Origin: Gracilaria vermiculophylla
Lineage: Eukaryota; Rhodophyta; Florideophyceae; Gracilariales; Gracilariaceae
Direction of reading: 5' to 3'
DNA: 43,890 bases
Assembly: GCA_019155205.2 (NCBI GenBank)
Contig: JAHNZQ020000004.1
Location: 4,168,758-4,212,647, forward strand
In this document: one piece after another, positions 20,345 through 31,047 of the stretch
Layout of the letters: each line of letters begins with the position of its first letter
Position numbering within the stretch: the stretch's first letter is position 1
Translations under genes and position numbers: made by a program
Notes under the pieces: generated by a model
What the model saw: only the letters and a program-made list of their open reading frames with translations
Databases searched by the model: none
What the model was told of the DNA's origin: nothing

Positions 20345-21088
20345 ATGCTTCGCGTGCTCTGTAAAGCTGTGAATAGTGGATATGGAGTCGCTTTTCAACT
20401 TCGTGCTCACGGCGTTGCCGAGACCGCTGCATTTTCGAAATCGCGAGCTTTGATTCATGTTTCGAGCATTCGTCAAGCAGATTCTGGGAACAAGAGCACA
20501 GATTCGCCCTCCGCTCAGGGCCCATCCACAAGATCCGCGGCCGAACAAGATGCACTGGTGTTAAACCTACCTGATCCGAACGATCCGGCTCAAAATCCTC
20601 TTGCTCTACTTGCAGCGGAAGAAGTGAAGACGGCCGAAAAGTATTGGAAAAAGGTGCAGGCAAGTCAGCAAAGACCAGAATATCATCAGAAACTAAATGA
20701 GCACGGCGAAGCGTATGCCATTGGACGTCGAAAACGCAGTCGTGCTCAGATATGGCTCTCCGATGGCGAGGGTCGTATACTCATAAATGATCGTTCGTGG
20801 GTAGAATACTTTCCGCGCATATATCATCGGGATAAAGTGCTCAAGCCTCTGGATTTGCTTGGAATTATTGGGAAAATGGACATTAGGTGCAATGTGAAGG
20901 GTGGAGGATCAAATGGACAGGCGGAAGCCATCCGCCACGGCATATCCCGTGCTCTGCAAAACTGGAATCCCAACATGCGTCCGACGCTGAAGACAAACGG
21001 TCTGTTGACGAGAGACAGTCGCGTTGTTGAGCCCAAAAAATATGGTCGGAAGAAGGCAAGGAAGTCCTTCCAGTGGGTCAAACGATAA
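20345..21088 (+). CDS. MRPS9: mitochondrial small-subunit ribosomal protein uS9
   Basis: This is a component of the mitoribosome small subunit, near the decoding centre. The 247-residue product has an uS9 domain at about 120-247: YAIGRRKRSRAQIWL, then GGGSNGQAEAIRHGISRAL (187-205), then LLTRDSRVVEPKKYGRKKA and the basic terminus FQWVKR, which contacts tRNA in bacterial uS9. The first 120 residues are an extension that begins MLRVLCKAVNSG, has few acids early and is rich in Arg/Ser, like a mitochondrial presequence. That extension and the FQWVKR end favour a mitochondrial rather than plastid protein, although in algae uS9c is usually plastid-encoded. It has no intron. Confidence 0.93.
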   Translation: MLRVLCKAVNSGYGVAFQLRAHGVAETAAFSKSRALIHVSSIRQADSGNKSTDSPSAQGPSTRSAAEQDALVLNLPDPNDPAQNPLALLAAEEVKTAEKYWKKVQASQQRPEYHQKLNEHGEAYAIGRRKRSRAQIWLSDGEGRILINDRSWVEYFPRIYHRDKVLKPLDLLGIIGKMDIRCNVKGGGSNGQAEAIRHGISRALQNWNPNMRPTLKTNGLLTRDSRVVEPKKYGRKKARKSFQWVKR

Positions 21089-21141
21089 AATGCAAATCAT
21101 GAACACCCGCAACACCCTATCTACATTACTACACTTCCTGT

Positions 21142-22526
21142 TTACAGGTTGGAAAGTTCAGGTCTGATGTCAAATAACCGCACGGTTCCATCTCCCGAAG
21201 TTGAAGCAATAAAACCGTTGTCACCAGCGAAACAAACATCTGATATAAAGGCAGAATGGCCTCTGAACTTTCTGATTTCCTTCCCTTCCAAAACGTTCCA
21301 TAAAATGACCATGCCATCTGATGAACCTGAAGCAATTAGTGGTTTGCCCGGATGCCATACCACTCTAGAGACAACCCCGCCATGTAAAAACTTACAACGC
21401 TCTGTGGAATTCTCCACGTCCCAAACTCGCACAATTCCATCAGCGCCTGCAGTTGCTAGTAGCACGAGTTGAATATCCGGAGGGGCGAATGCGATGCTCT
21501 CGACGCCTCCATCGTGTCGCGGGAGTTGAGAAACTACGTGCCCAGTCTCCCGATGAGTGATAAACACATCCCCCGCCGCACATCCAGAAGCTAAAAGCAT
21601 TGCAGCCGTGGTATCGGCCGCTCCAACATCCATGCAATATATATCGGCATTGTGAAAGGAAGACCCAAGAGAGTCTAAGCCAGTGTGAATGCGCAATATG
21701 GTGCTGCCGCTTGTCGGACTCCATACTCGCACAGAAGAATCTCGGGAAGCGGTTACAACAAGTTTTCCATCCGATGTGAATGAGCCGCAAGTAATCGCGT
21801 CTTCGTGGCCCGCGAAAGCGGCCATAAACTTTCCCTTGACTACGTTCCACATGTATGCGACTGTATCTGAGGAGCCTGCAAGCAAAACAGGTCCTTTGGG
21901 ATGCCAGGAAAGGAAATTGATGGCATCTGAAGGACCTTCCAACACATTAGGTTCCGGAGTAGAACCGTCCATAAACACTACAGAAATGGCACCGTTTTCA
22001 GAGCCAAATGCAGCGTACTGTCCATCTTTGCTGAAAGCAACGGTGGAAACCGACTCCTTCGCACCGTCAACTTTAGCCAGTACGGTCTGCAGTTCGATAT
22101 CCCAAATGATGCCCTTGTCATCCATACCTCCAGAGATTAGGATGTTCCGGTTTATTGGCGATGCAGCCACACATAATGTCTCTGATTCATGTTCCCGAAG
22201 CACTATGATGGCATCGTCCTGTATATCAGTTGACTCAGGCCTCGTTGCGTCTTCGGATTCGTCTTCGATAGCCTCTTCATTGTTGTCATCGTCGTTTTCA
22301 TCATCATCAAGGGCTGGTTCTTTTCGACCCGAAAAGAATATTTGATCCGAAATCCCAACATATTAGAATCGAACAGCTGCACGCATGCGGGGAGTTATGG
22401 AAGCTTACCTTCACTTTCTAGGACGATGATCTTCTCTGCATCGGCTTCCTCTAGCCGCGGAAGTTCTTCGTAAGTTTCTTCACCATCTTGTTCAATGTTT
22501 GATGAAAGGCGCTCATTTTCAGCCAT
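21142..22526 (-). CDS. AAMP: AAMP/Sqt1-type WD40 protein
   Basis: In yeast the orthologue Sqt1 is a dedicated chaperone that loads ribosomal protein uL16 (Rpl10). The animal name is angio-associated migratory cell protein. Exons on the minus strand are 22526-22409 and 22319-21142, giving 431 residues (human about 434). The 89-bp intron has GTAAGC and AAAAG borders and joins two acidic segments in frame. The N-terminal 85 residues are acidic (EPALDDDENDDDNNEEAIED), as in the family. Seven to eight WD repeats follow, with WHPKGPVLLAGSSD, MWNVVKGK, AGHEDAITCGSFTSDGKLV, VRVWSPTSG, GIVRVWDV and FRGHSAFISDV. The WHP...VLLAG...TCG sequence is the AAMP hallmark. It converges on uS9m with 53 bp between stops. 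Confidence 0.92.
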
Positions 22527-24508
22527 CGTTCTGGTAGGTTTACTCGTGGGTACTTAATGTTCACTCGATACTCTTTAGTAGCACTTGATTAACACGGTGG
22601 GTTTTGATCCAGGTGTGGAAAACATGTCCTGAAAACAAAAAGTGTTGGCCATACAGCTTTCACTTACAAAGTCTGAACTTTTGCCATGAACCTGTGGCAC
22701 CGAGGAGAAATTCTGTCCAACTCCACTTGCTCGAGAATATCACTGACCGAACTGTTCGAAGATCTACACGAATATTTTACCACCAGCTCAACGCTCTCAA
22801 ACTAAACAGCTCAAGGTCATGCAACTTGGACGTGAATATGGGTTTATCAGTGGTTCAATGACATTTTTAAGTTCAAATGAAAAGATTAATTATGGAAATA
22901 ATTTGTGAGAAGTACAGTACGCGAACTGAAACTGAATACATTCCAAAATTGAGCTAGAGTTGAAAAGTTTGTAAGCATTTGACATTGTGATGGGCGACTT
23001 AAGTATGCGTGCTTAATGACGCTGAGACAAATAGAAAGGCTTGTGACCGACGTAAATACAAATAAGCCTCAGCCAATTAGCATGTACTGGAAACAGCGCA
23101 ATAAGCTTAGACTGCAGCTGTGCTGAAACACAAGACATTTGAATGCCCCGTCTCAGCAACGCCCAGTCTTCCTGCGTAACGAAGGTCGACATGCTAAGCC
23201 TCTAAGTGCTGCAATAAACGTAGAACTGGGTGTTGCACACACCCCAAAATACCCCTCGAGCAGCGCTGCTCGTAGTCTGGGATGTAAGTTACGTAAAGTA
23301 GATATTGGGTGCAACCGAAAAATAAAAGAACAGAGAAAAAAGAAGTGGAGTTTTCTTTATTTTGTTTTTAATTTCCTTATTCATGTGCTCACGAAGCATT
23401 CTGTCATCGCATTCCAGCATATGAGTATGTGAATGGGATTATGTCATTTGCCCACTTGGCCAAATGAAAACTCACCGTTTTTCCATTATGCATGACTTTG
23501 TCCTGTGACATGCCATCCCTACGTTTGTTGTCTATCAAGATACGTTGTACACAAGCCGGTCGTCAAGTACCAAGTTAGTCCAGTATCGCTCTTTGTTTTG
23601 TTGTCTATCCGCTTCACGATTCTAGCAAAGTGAGATTGGATAGTAAAAAGCTACTCGTTTACTGTTTGGAGCAAGTGTAATATCCATATATGCCAATATG
23701 GTTTGCTTCCTGGATTTGCGATTTTAGAGCCGAGCAAAGGGTTAGCGTTATTATGGTTTCGTGGACTGTACATAATTTACAAGAGTTAGGGGGGTTTTCT
23801 CCCGTTTCATGTCCCTTAATGAAAACAACCTAACTTAATCCATATCTGCCTCGCAGTAAATGCATCTACTCCAAGTTTGTGGCCTAATACGTGACACAAA
23901 TAATCGTGTCTTTGCAGAGCGACCGAAAGCTTTGCGAAAGTCTGATACGATTAAATTGTCAATGTCTGTGGATCAAACCCTCCGTGCTGTTCAACTGCCA
24001 CAAAATCTTTGTAGACCACGGCGTAAACCGTATCCGGAAAAAGACGAAAAAGACAGTCTCACTGAGATGTGCATAGGAAATCGTGACTTCACCAGCGATA
24101 TTAGCGGTCTCGTACTTTCAGGAAAATAGATGGGTTTCAAAACTGACATTATGGTTGACGTTCTACATGTTGCGGGCCAGGAGGGTTGTGACAAGAAATT
24201 GAATGCAAGCCCTACTTGCCAACCAATCCGTGATGCTAGACGTTCTGGAGGGTGACTGCGGCTCTACGCTTTGCGAATGGCGGCTAGGTAACCCAGGGCG
24301 CACGGATAACGGCCGTGATGCATTGGGGCGGATAACATCTAATGATAAGGGCTCCGCCCCTGCGAGGCTGACATTGCAAACTTTAAAGTCGTTTAGTGTT
24401 GTTGTGTAGCTGCTGTACAAAGCGGCTTATTGTCCCATGCCACCGCTGTGTTCACTTACAATCGTAGACTTGAATCCAACCTACGCAACAGTTTTTATAC
24501 CCACACGA
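22527..24508. other. gene-poor spacer left of the GC island
   Basis: These 2 kb of moderate to low GC hold several short frames. The most protein-like is plus 23860-24129 (89 codons, ATG start, basic and polar, with RPRRKPYPEKDEKD), but it matches nothing known. I saw no repeats or RNA genes. The composition changes abruptly to GC-rich at about 24.5 kb. Confidence 0.4.
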
Positions 24509-26734
24509 CTAATTCCCACTGTCACTATCGCCCTTTGAGTCTGAAAGAGAAGGGGAGGACGAGGAGGGGGTCCTTGAAAGAATCTGCAGCGAGTGCACAG
24601 CATCAAATATTTCCTTTTGCTCCTTGCGTGAATACGTTTCCACTCGTGGAGAGCCGACCTCGCTCTCGGATTCAGGCTTGGGGCTGTTCGGAGACAGCGA
24701 ATCACTCGACAAGAGCTTCTCGTCCTTCCTTTTTGGCGCGGGCTTGCACGCATTGTTTGCTTCGGGGGCGGTCTTGGTGGGCGGTGCAATGCGGTCATCC
24801 GGCTTTGACACCGTTTGCGCTCGTGATCTCTTCGCAACCTTGACGGCAGGAGCTGGCGAGGGTGCAATTGGCACGCACTTCAGCTTCTTTGGGCGTCGCT
24901 GAAGGCTGTCTGTCTGGTGTTTTGTCGCAACTGCACTGGATGTGATCTGGGAGCTTCTTCGTTTCTTAGGCCTCGGTGCAGAGGAACAAATTTGCTTGTT
25001 TGCTTCCACAGTTGAATCCTCCCTGCTGCGCGGTCTGCTCATGTCGGTGGAGAGAGTGTTCCTGCGCGAGAAGTTGTCTGATTCGGATATTTCGCCGCTG
25101 GAAACATTGCTTTTCGCCTTTCGCATGGCGGCAAGCTTGGAGGCCATCTTCTTGGACTTGAGCAACTTTAAGCGCTGCGCGCGGCTCTTTGCCGGGCACT
25201 GCGACGGGCGCGCACGAATGGCGCCGTCATTGCACGATGGCGGCGAGTCGTCAACGCTCTTCTTGCCCGAGGTGGAGACCGACTGCTCCGGAGCAGTGGG
25301 GCAGGCCGTGCTGTCAGTGGGCTGCGTGGCGGGTTCGGCGGCTTCGGCGGACGGGCGGGCAGGTGGTTGGTTGTGTTGAGGATGTTGGGCAGGTTGGGAT
25401 TGCGGTGGCTGATTAGGCTGCAACAGCGGTGTTGTGGGCATAGGGTGCGTCGCCCCAATCTGGACGATTTCATGCAAAACAGCACCATACCTTCGCAACG
25501 CGTTGCACTTTGCGCAGTTGGGAAGCGGGCCGTTCGGATGGGAGTGGACGTGCGAGTGTGCCGCGACTGGTTGCTGGAGCTGCGCCATCGGGACAATTGG
25601 CGTTGGAGACTGATGAGCAACGGGGGACGAGCGGCGCACTGCGGGAGCATATGCGGCCGGAGTAAGAGGTGAAAAGACGTTGTACACCGGATGAGCCATC
25701 GACATGTGCTGCGGGTGCAGAGACGGGGACTGTGCAGCGTAGGTGTGACCGCTGATAAACGACACCGGCGACGGATGCATGGAAGAGTCGAAGGTGGGTG
25801 ACCGAAGATTCGGGGATTGTGAATGGCACATGTTCAAGTACGGGGAGAAAATGGTTGGCGCGGCGGGCTGTTGCTGAATGGCAATGTGCGGCTGCGGTTG
25901 TGCGGCGTACGGCGAGGGGTGGTGCATCTGAGGCATAAAGGGCGACGGGGGCGTGGCATACTGCATATGCATCGCCGGGTGGTGCATGGCAGACGGCGGC
26001 TGGGCGGCGTGAGCGGCAGCAACGGCCGGATGGAGGTGGTGCATGGGGAAGGCGAAGGCATGAGGGTGGGCGGGAGCGGGGGCGGGGGCGGCGGGGGCGG
26101 CGGGGGCGGCGGCGGCGTTGGAGTTGGGGTTGTTGGGATGCTGGGCGGGGGCAGGCGGGACGTGAGCGGTCACGGACGGTTGATCGCGCAGCTTGCGGGG
26201 GTAGGGGGTGGCGGACTTCCTCTTGGGGCGGGCTCTCGGGACGTAGTCGTCGGTCTTTTCGCGGGCAACCTTGTCAAAGTACTTTTGGGCGTGCGATCGC
26301 ACCTGGGCGGTGGATCGGGTTCCGACGTGCTCCGTGACCTTTGACCAGTCGCGCTTGAAGAGACGTAAGCCCTCCAGCATGCGCTGGTGCTCGGAGGAGC
26401 TCCACATCTCGCGCACCTTGGTGGCGGTGTAGGGCTTGCGGGGGCGCGGCAGGGGGGCGTCTTGCGAAGCGGGCGGGAGCTTGGGAGGGAGCTGCGGCGA
26501 GGGGTGGGCGAGGGGGAAGTAGTGGACGGGGTGGGCGGCGGGGACGGCGAGCGCGGGGGCGGCGTCGACCCAGAGGGGGGCGGGGTGCGGCATGACGGGG
26601 ACGGTGTAGGCGACGCGGGGGTGGTGCGGTGGGCGCGGTGGATGGGGGAGTTGTGGCGTGGGGAGTGAGGAGGGCTGGGCGGGGGGGGAAGCGGGCGTGA
26701 GGGGAGGGGAGGAGACGGCGGGGGAGGGGGGCAT
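24509..26734 (-). CDS. REVEILLE/LHY-like MYB (SHAQKYF) transcription factor
   Basis: This is a single-repeat MYB DNA-binding protein of 741 residues without introns. The MYB domain is at about 100-157: RKPYTATKVREMW, three helices with W111 and W130, and the class motif SHAQKYF (147-153). It is followed by RPKRKSATPYPRK (169-181). The PYTxTKxRE start and the PxPRPKRKxxxPYPRK block are shared with the plant CCA1/LHY/REVEILLE clade, which binds the evening element AAAATATCT and works in the circadian clock. They are not found in the MYBL2 or DIV-type families. The N-terminal 95 residues are Pro-rich. Residues 185-450 are low complexity (Pro/Ala/His/Gln), and the C-terminal 250 are Ser/Lys-rich with nuclear-localisation-like KKRR and RPKKLK clusters. 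Whether it is a clock protein here is unknown. Confidence 0.88.
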   Translation of the reverse strand: MPPSPAVSSPPLTPASPPAQPSSLPTPQLPHPPRPPHHPRVAYTVPVMPHPAPLWVDAAPALAVPAAHPVHYFPLAHPSPQLPPKLPPASQDAPLPRPRKPYTATKVREMWSSSEHQRMLEGLRLFKRDWSKVTEHVGTRSTAQVRSHAQKYFDKVAREKTDDYVPRARPKRKSATPYPRKLRDQPSVTAHVPPAPAQHPNNPNSNAAAAPAAPAAPAPAPAHPHAFAFPMHHLHPAVAAAHAAQPPSAMHHPAMHMQYATPPSPFMPQMHHPSPYAAQPQPHIAIQQQPAAPTIFSPYLNMCHSQSPNLRSPTFDSSMHPSPVSFISGHTYAAQSPSLHPQHMSMAHPVYNVFSPLTPAAYAPAVRRSSPVAHQSPTPIVPMAQLQQPVAAHSHVHSHPNGPLPNCAKCNALRRYGAVLHEIVQIGATHPMPTTPLLQPNQPPQSQPAQHPQHNQPPARPSAEAAEPATQPTDSTACPTAPEQSVSTSGKKSVDDSPPSCNDGAIRARPSQCPAKSRAQRLKLLKSKKMASKLAAMRKAKSNVSSGEISESDNFSRRNTLSTDMSRPRSREDSTVEANKQICSSAPRPKKRRSSQITSSAVATKHQTDSLQRRPKKLKCVPIAPSPAPAVKVAKRSRAQTVSKPDDRIAPPTKTAPEANNACKPAPKRKDEKLLSSDSLSPNSPKPESESEVGSPRVETYSRKEQKEIFDAVHSLQILSRTPSSSSPSLSDSKGDSDSGN

Positions 26735-27060
26735 GGTGGGGTGAGGCTATGAGGGGGGGGATGAGGTGGGAGGGGGGTGGGGGAGGGGAGGCGCTTTGGG
26801 CGGCGCGGGTCGGGGCGGGGGGGGGGCGGAGGGGTTTTTGGTGGGGGGGGCGCACGCGGTGAGTAAGCGCTGCGCGAGGCGGGCGGCAGGGGGGGGCACA
26901 ACGCCCGTTCACATGGCGCGGTGGGATATTTTGCGCGCGGCGGCCGTGTGTGACTGGCGGGCGGCGTGGCGGCGCTTGCGCCGCGCGGGGGCGCGCGCGC
27001 TGTGATTCGGCCGCGAAAAATCTGCTCGAATCTGAGCGCCGCCTGGCCACGGCGGCGGTT

Positions 27061-27115
27061 GCCGCCGCAGCCGCCGCCGCCGCCGCCGCCACCGCCGCCA
27101 CCCCGCCGCCGCCAC
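27061..27115. repeat. interrupted (GCC)n microsatellite
   Basis: Nearly pure GCC/CCG triplets with a few CAG/ACC interruptions. The transcript of the minus-strand MYB gene would read (GGC)n here if its 5' UTR extends this far. Confidence 0.85.
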
Positions 27116-27415
27116 CGCGCGGCAGCATGGCGGGCGCACGCAAGCGGCGCGCGCCGCGCGCAACGCGCCCAATCTGCGCCCGATCTCGCGCATGCCGCGC
27201 GCCGCCTCCGCCACTCGCGCAGCCACACCGCCAGCGCACTTCGCCACCGCCTCCGCCGCCCAATGGGCGCCGCCGCTGCACCTCGCTGCATTTCTCGCCC
27301 GCCAGCCGTTACACGTCACTGCCGCCGCCGCCCGCCCAATGCGTTTCGCGCTCCGCATGGCGCCACGCCGCCCTGCAGCCCCACGCCGCTTCCGCCTCCG
27401 CTTCCGCCTCCGTCT

Positions 27416-27441
27416 CCGCCGCCGCCGCCGCCGCCGCCGCA
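27416..27441. repeat. (GCC)n microsatellite
   Basis: Uninterrupted run of about eight GCC triplets. Confidence 0.85.
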
Positions 27442-27854
27442 CTGCTGCTCGTTGTGCCGCCGCGCCGCCCCTTCCGCGGGCCACATGCGTACCGCCCTCC
27501 TCCCACCCCCCCGCTTTGGCGCCTTCGCCTTGTCGTAAAACATACACCGTAGCTTTTACATCTTGTAGCGCCGCGCCCCTTCGGTAGCACGTCCATTGTC
27601 TCCCGCCCACCGCGGCACAACTTGCCTCCCCCTTCCCCCTCCCCCCCCCGTCCTGGTTCCTATCATACAGAAATCGCTTTCCCGTCTTCACAAGCGTGGC
27701 CCCCCTTTCTCCACGACTCAACCCCCTTCTTCCAGCTGCGCACCGCAGTGCCAATGCTCCTCACTGTCCAGCTCGAGCATCCATCCTCTCAACTCCTTTC
27801 CATTGCTCACAATCCAACCCCTCAATCTCCACAGTCATCGCCGTTGCCATCGCC

Positions 27855-27879
27855 GTCATCGTCGTCGTCGTCGTCGTCG
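27855..27879. repeat. (GTC)n microsatellite
   Basis: Run of about eight GTC triplets with one ATC change, just 3' of the STPR-protein gene. Confidence 0.8.
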
Positions 27880-28027
27880 GCCGCGGCGGCGGCGCTGCTG
27901 CACTTGCCTGTCTTAATAGCCCGCGATCTGCGACGACCAACGCTGTTTTTACAGGCCACTGCGCAGCCCCTATACGCGCATCACCGTGCACAGCTCAAGA
28001 CCATCAAACACGTCTACGCGTGCGCCC

Positions 28028-29527
28028 TCACCTCAGTGCCCGCGGCCCCGGGTCGCCACCGCGCGCATCCCATTTCACCCTCTCATCGATGAACTCTATT
28101 TCTCTCTGTCTTTCATCCGACGTAAGGAAAAGCAACACCTGCTGCAACATGTACAACTGCCTCACACCATTGCGATTCCTGAAAAGCCCACGAAGCGGCC
28201 TAATCGCTTCATTCACACAGAAGCGCGCGTCCATTTCGTAGTCAAACGCTTGGCTCCAGTGAATCAGGTTCGAGCTCATTATGTTGCTCAGCGCCACGCC
28301 CCCCATGTTCATCTCGCTGTTGCCGTCAAAGTTGAGCCCCACGGGCTGCGCCGACCCCTCCTGCATCTCCGAGGCGCCCACAGTGCGTATCAGCCTATGC
28401 TGTTGCTCAAAAACCGCGTTGGACGCCACGTCGCTGCGAGCCCCGTGCACGCCGGACGATGGCCCCGCCAAAGCCATGGGCACCGCATCCCCAGTCGCCT
28501 CGCCCGATACACCCCGACGATCACCGCCTGCGTGGCCCCGACCCCCGTCCATCCCGTCTACCACCCTAGCCGTTGTCCCTTCGTACTTAATACCGTGAGG
28601 TGGCTGCTCTTGCATGATTTCCCCTTCCAGCTTCCTTTCCTTCAGTCGCTGTCGTCGCCTTCTTTGCCGGTCTCTCGCCAGCCGTCTTTTGCGACTTTCG
28701 GCGTTCTCTATTGATTCCGTCTGCCGCATCACTCGCTCGTTCATTCTCGCAAGCTCCTCAGGAGAGCGGTGCGGCCCGCCCATGCCGTTTGAAATACCCG
28801 GCCCATTGCCCGCCGTCAGCGACTGCACATTGTACGCACTCCTCCCCGTCGCCACCGGCACGTGTATATCGTCCTGGTTTGCCGCCGCGTGCAGCTGTTG
28901 CAACGACACCGGCGGGTTGCTGCAGCTGATATTGGCCGCCTCGTACGGCGCGTGCAGCGCGTGCGGCGCACTGGCCGGCTGCATGTGCATCACGTTGTCG
29001 GCGGCCGGGCGGACGTGCACCACGTTGTCGGCGGCCGAGCGCACGTGCACGTCCATATCCATGTGGGCGGCGCTGTGCGGCGACCCGCCCGCGTCGCGGT
29101 GCGAGCCCTCCACGCGGGAGCTGCTGTCGGCGCGCGCGCTGCCCGCGCTGACGTGCGGCTCGAGCTTGAGGCGCAGCCGGCGGCGGCGCTGCCGGTCGCG
29201 CGCCAGCCTGCGCTTCCGGTCCGTGCTGCTCTCGTTGGGAAGGCGCGCGTGCGAGCTGTCCGGGTTGCCGTCGCGCGCGGCCGGCTGCGGGTGCGGCGGC
29301 GGCGGTGGCGGGGGCGGGGGCGTCGTGGGCTGCTGTTGCTGCGCCGGCTGCTGCGACGACGCGTGCATCTGCGCGTAGCGCTGCGGGGAGGCATCGCGGC
29401 GGAGCGCCGGCGGTATGCGGGCGGCGTTGGCGTGCGCAGTGGAGCCCGTGGAGCAGTTGGGATGGGCAGCATGCGCGTCGTTGACGGGCGCAGGCGCAGT
29501 GTGGGCGACGGCTGCGGCAGCGGCGGC

Positions 29528-29558
<31 letters not shown>

Positions 29559-30712
29559 GCCGGCGCGCCGTCGGGCGGCTGCGCCGCGTGCTGCACGCGC
29601 GCGTGGTAACGGCCGTACTGGTGCTGATCGCGCGCCGCAGGCAGTTCGTTGAGGTACGAGCGCTGGGCGTCGGCAATGTACGTGTGGTGTGGGAGAGTTG
29701 GATCGTTTGTGGTGGCGTGGAAGTTAAATGAGGTTTCAGCGGCGGTGGGGTGCGGCTGCGGTTGGGACTGATGGGCGGCGATGGCGGACGTGGGCACGAC
29801 ATGGGCCACATGGGAAAACGAGGATGGGTGTGGATGAGGCAGGACGGCGGGGTTGTACGGGCGCTGTAGTTGCGGGGTGTGGTGGGGCTTGAGCGGCGGC
29901 TGCGAGACGGGTTGCGACAGCGAGGCGGGCAGGGCGGGAGGTTTGGATGTGCGGTGCGGCGAGGGCAGATGCGGCTGGCGATGCAAGTCGTGCATACGAC
30001 GAATGTGGTGATTAGGCTGTTGGTGAGTGAGATGGTGGTGAGACGGGTGGTGCAGGAGGTGCAGAGGTGCAGATCGGGTTGCGGTGGAGGGCATGTGAGG
30101 TTGGTGCTGGTGAGATTGGTGAAGCGGTTGTTGGTGTTGCTGGTTGAAGTGCAGTTGTTGGTGGAAATGTGGGGAAGAGCGGTGATCAGTGTTTGGCACA
30201 GTGGGTGAGTGCTTTGCAGCGAATGCAGACGGAGGGGAGGCATGGTTGGAGGGGGAGGCAGAGGGGTCCAGCCTGGAGGAAGACGGGGCATTAGTGGCGT
30301 CGACGATGGGCTTGGGCGGGTCGGCGACAGTCGGATGTGCAGCGGCTGGGGGGGTGGGGCGGGGCGGGGGAGGCGGGATGGACGGGTGGTGCGCAGAGGA
30401 GGGTTGGGCGGCGGCGGGGGGGTATGTGGCGGCAGAGTGAGAGGGGTGAGGCGGGCGATGGGGTCGGGCGGAAGGGGAGTGCGGCGAGGGGGTGGGGACG
30501 GAGTGGGAACGGAGGTGGGGGTGGGCGAGGTTGGGGGGGTTGGAGGGCGAAGCGCTGGACGCGGCCGGCGTGGGGCAGCTGTCGGCGGCGCGCAGCTTGC
30601 TGGCGCGAAGCTTCTCGCGGTGGCGGCGCTGTCGTTCGCGGGCGAGGCGGCGCTTGCGTTCTTCGGGTGATTCTGCGGGGGGGGGGTTGGGGTTGGAAGT
30701 GGAATCTTTCAT
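28028..30712 (-). CDS. large low-complexity protein with three STPR-like basic motifs
   Basis: This intronless frame of 894 residues starts at an ATG (MKDSTSNPNPPP). Three copies of a basic motif of about 25 residues are spread through it: ESPEERKRRLARERQRRHRE (from residue 14), SSTDRKRRLARDRQRRRRLR (about 492-511), and NAESRKRRLARDRQRRRRQR (about 666-685). The pattern, an acidic/Ser lead, then R-K-R-R-L-A-R-x-R-Q-R-R, resembles the 23-residue STPR repeat of silkworm FMBP-1 and some vertebrate zinc-finger proteins, where tandem copies bind DNA. Between them lie Pro/His/Gln-rich stretches, a poly-Ala run (29511-29563) and poly-Pro. The C-terminal 60 residues (SQAFDYEMDARFCVNEAIRP, LYMLQQVLLFLTSDE) are the only folded-looking part. 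A nuclear DNA-binding role is inferred. Confidence 0.75.
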
Positions 30713-31016
30713 GGGGGCTGCGAGTGAGGGTGTGGCAGCAAGGGCGTGGGGGCGGCGGCATTCACGCGGGGTAGCTGGGAAGGTGGGCGTGGCGAGGCGG
30801 CGGCTGGGGGGGCGGGTGCGCGGCGGGCGGTGGGCGGGGACGGCGGCGGGCGGTGGGCGGACGACGGCGGGCGGACGGCGGCGGGGATGCGCCTCGATGA
30901 CGGACAGAGACGGGCGGTTGTGACGGGAGGAACTGCGTGGGGGTCACGGGTGACGGTGGCGCGCGCGGTAACGTAGGCCGGGTGACGGCGGTTTGAAGCC
31001 CGCGCCGCGCTTTGAC

Positions 31017-31047
31017 CGCGCGCGCGCGTGCGTGCGCGCGCGCGCGC
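31017..31047. repeat. alternating CG/TG tract, Z-DNA-prone
   Basis: An unbroken pyrimidine-purine alternation of 31 bases, almost all CG with two TG steps. It is followed directly by (GCC)n. Confidence 0.85.

Larger units (their letters stand above)
26735..28027. other. GC-rich upstream region of the MYB gene
   Basis: These 1.3 kb separate the STPR-protein stop from the MYB start. On the plus strand the first 150 bp are packed with G runs of 4-10 (about 26740-26845), able in principle to form quadruplexes. (GCC)n-like tracts and CpG-dense DNA follow to about 27560, then more normal sequence. Long open frames in every direction are a by-product of high GC and have repetitive Arg/Pro/Ala translations, so I call none. 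It probably contains the MYB 5' UTR and promoter. Confidence 0.5.

Noticed and set aside
26909..27754. Long Arg/Ala/Pro-rich frames on both strands upstream of the MYB gene
   Set aside because: High GC removes stop codons. The translations are homopolymer-like products of (GCC)n and CG runs, with no domain.
28990..30291. 433-codon frame in another phase inside the STPR-protein gene
   Set aside because: Thr/Pro/Arg low complexity. The chosen phase is longer, ATG-started and contains the three conserved motifs.
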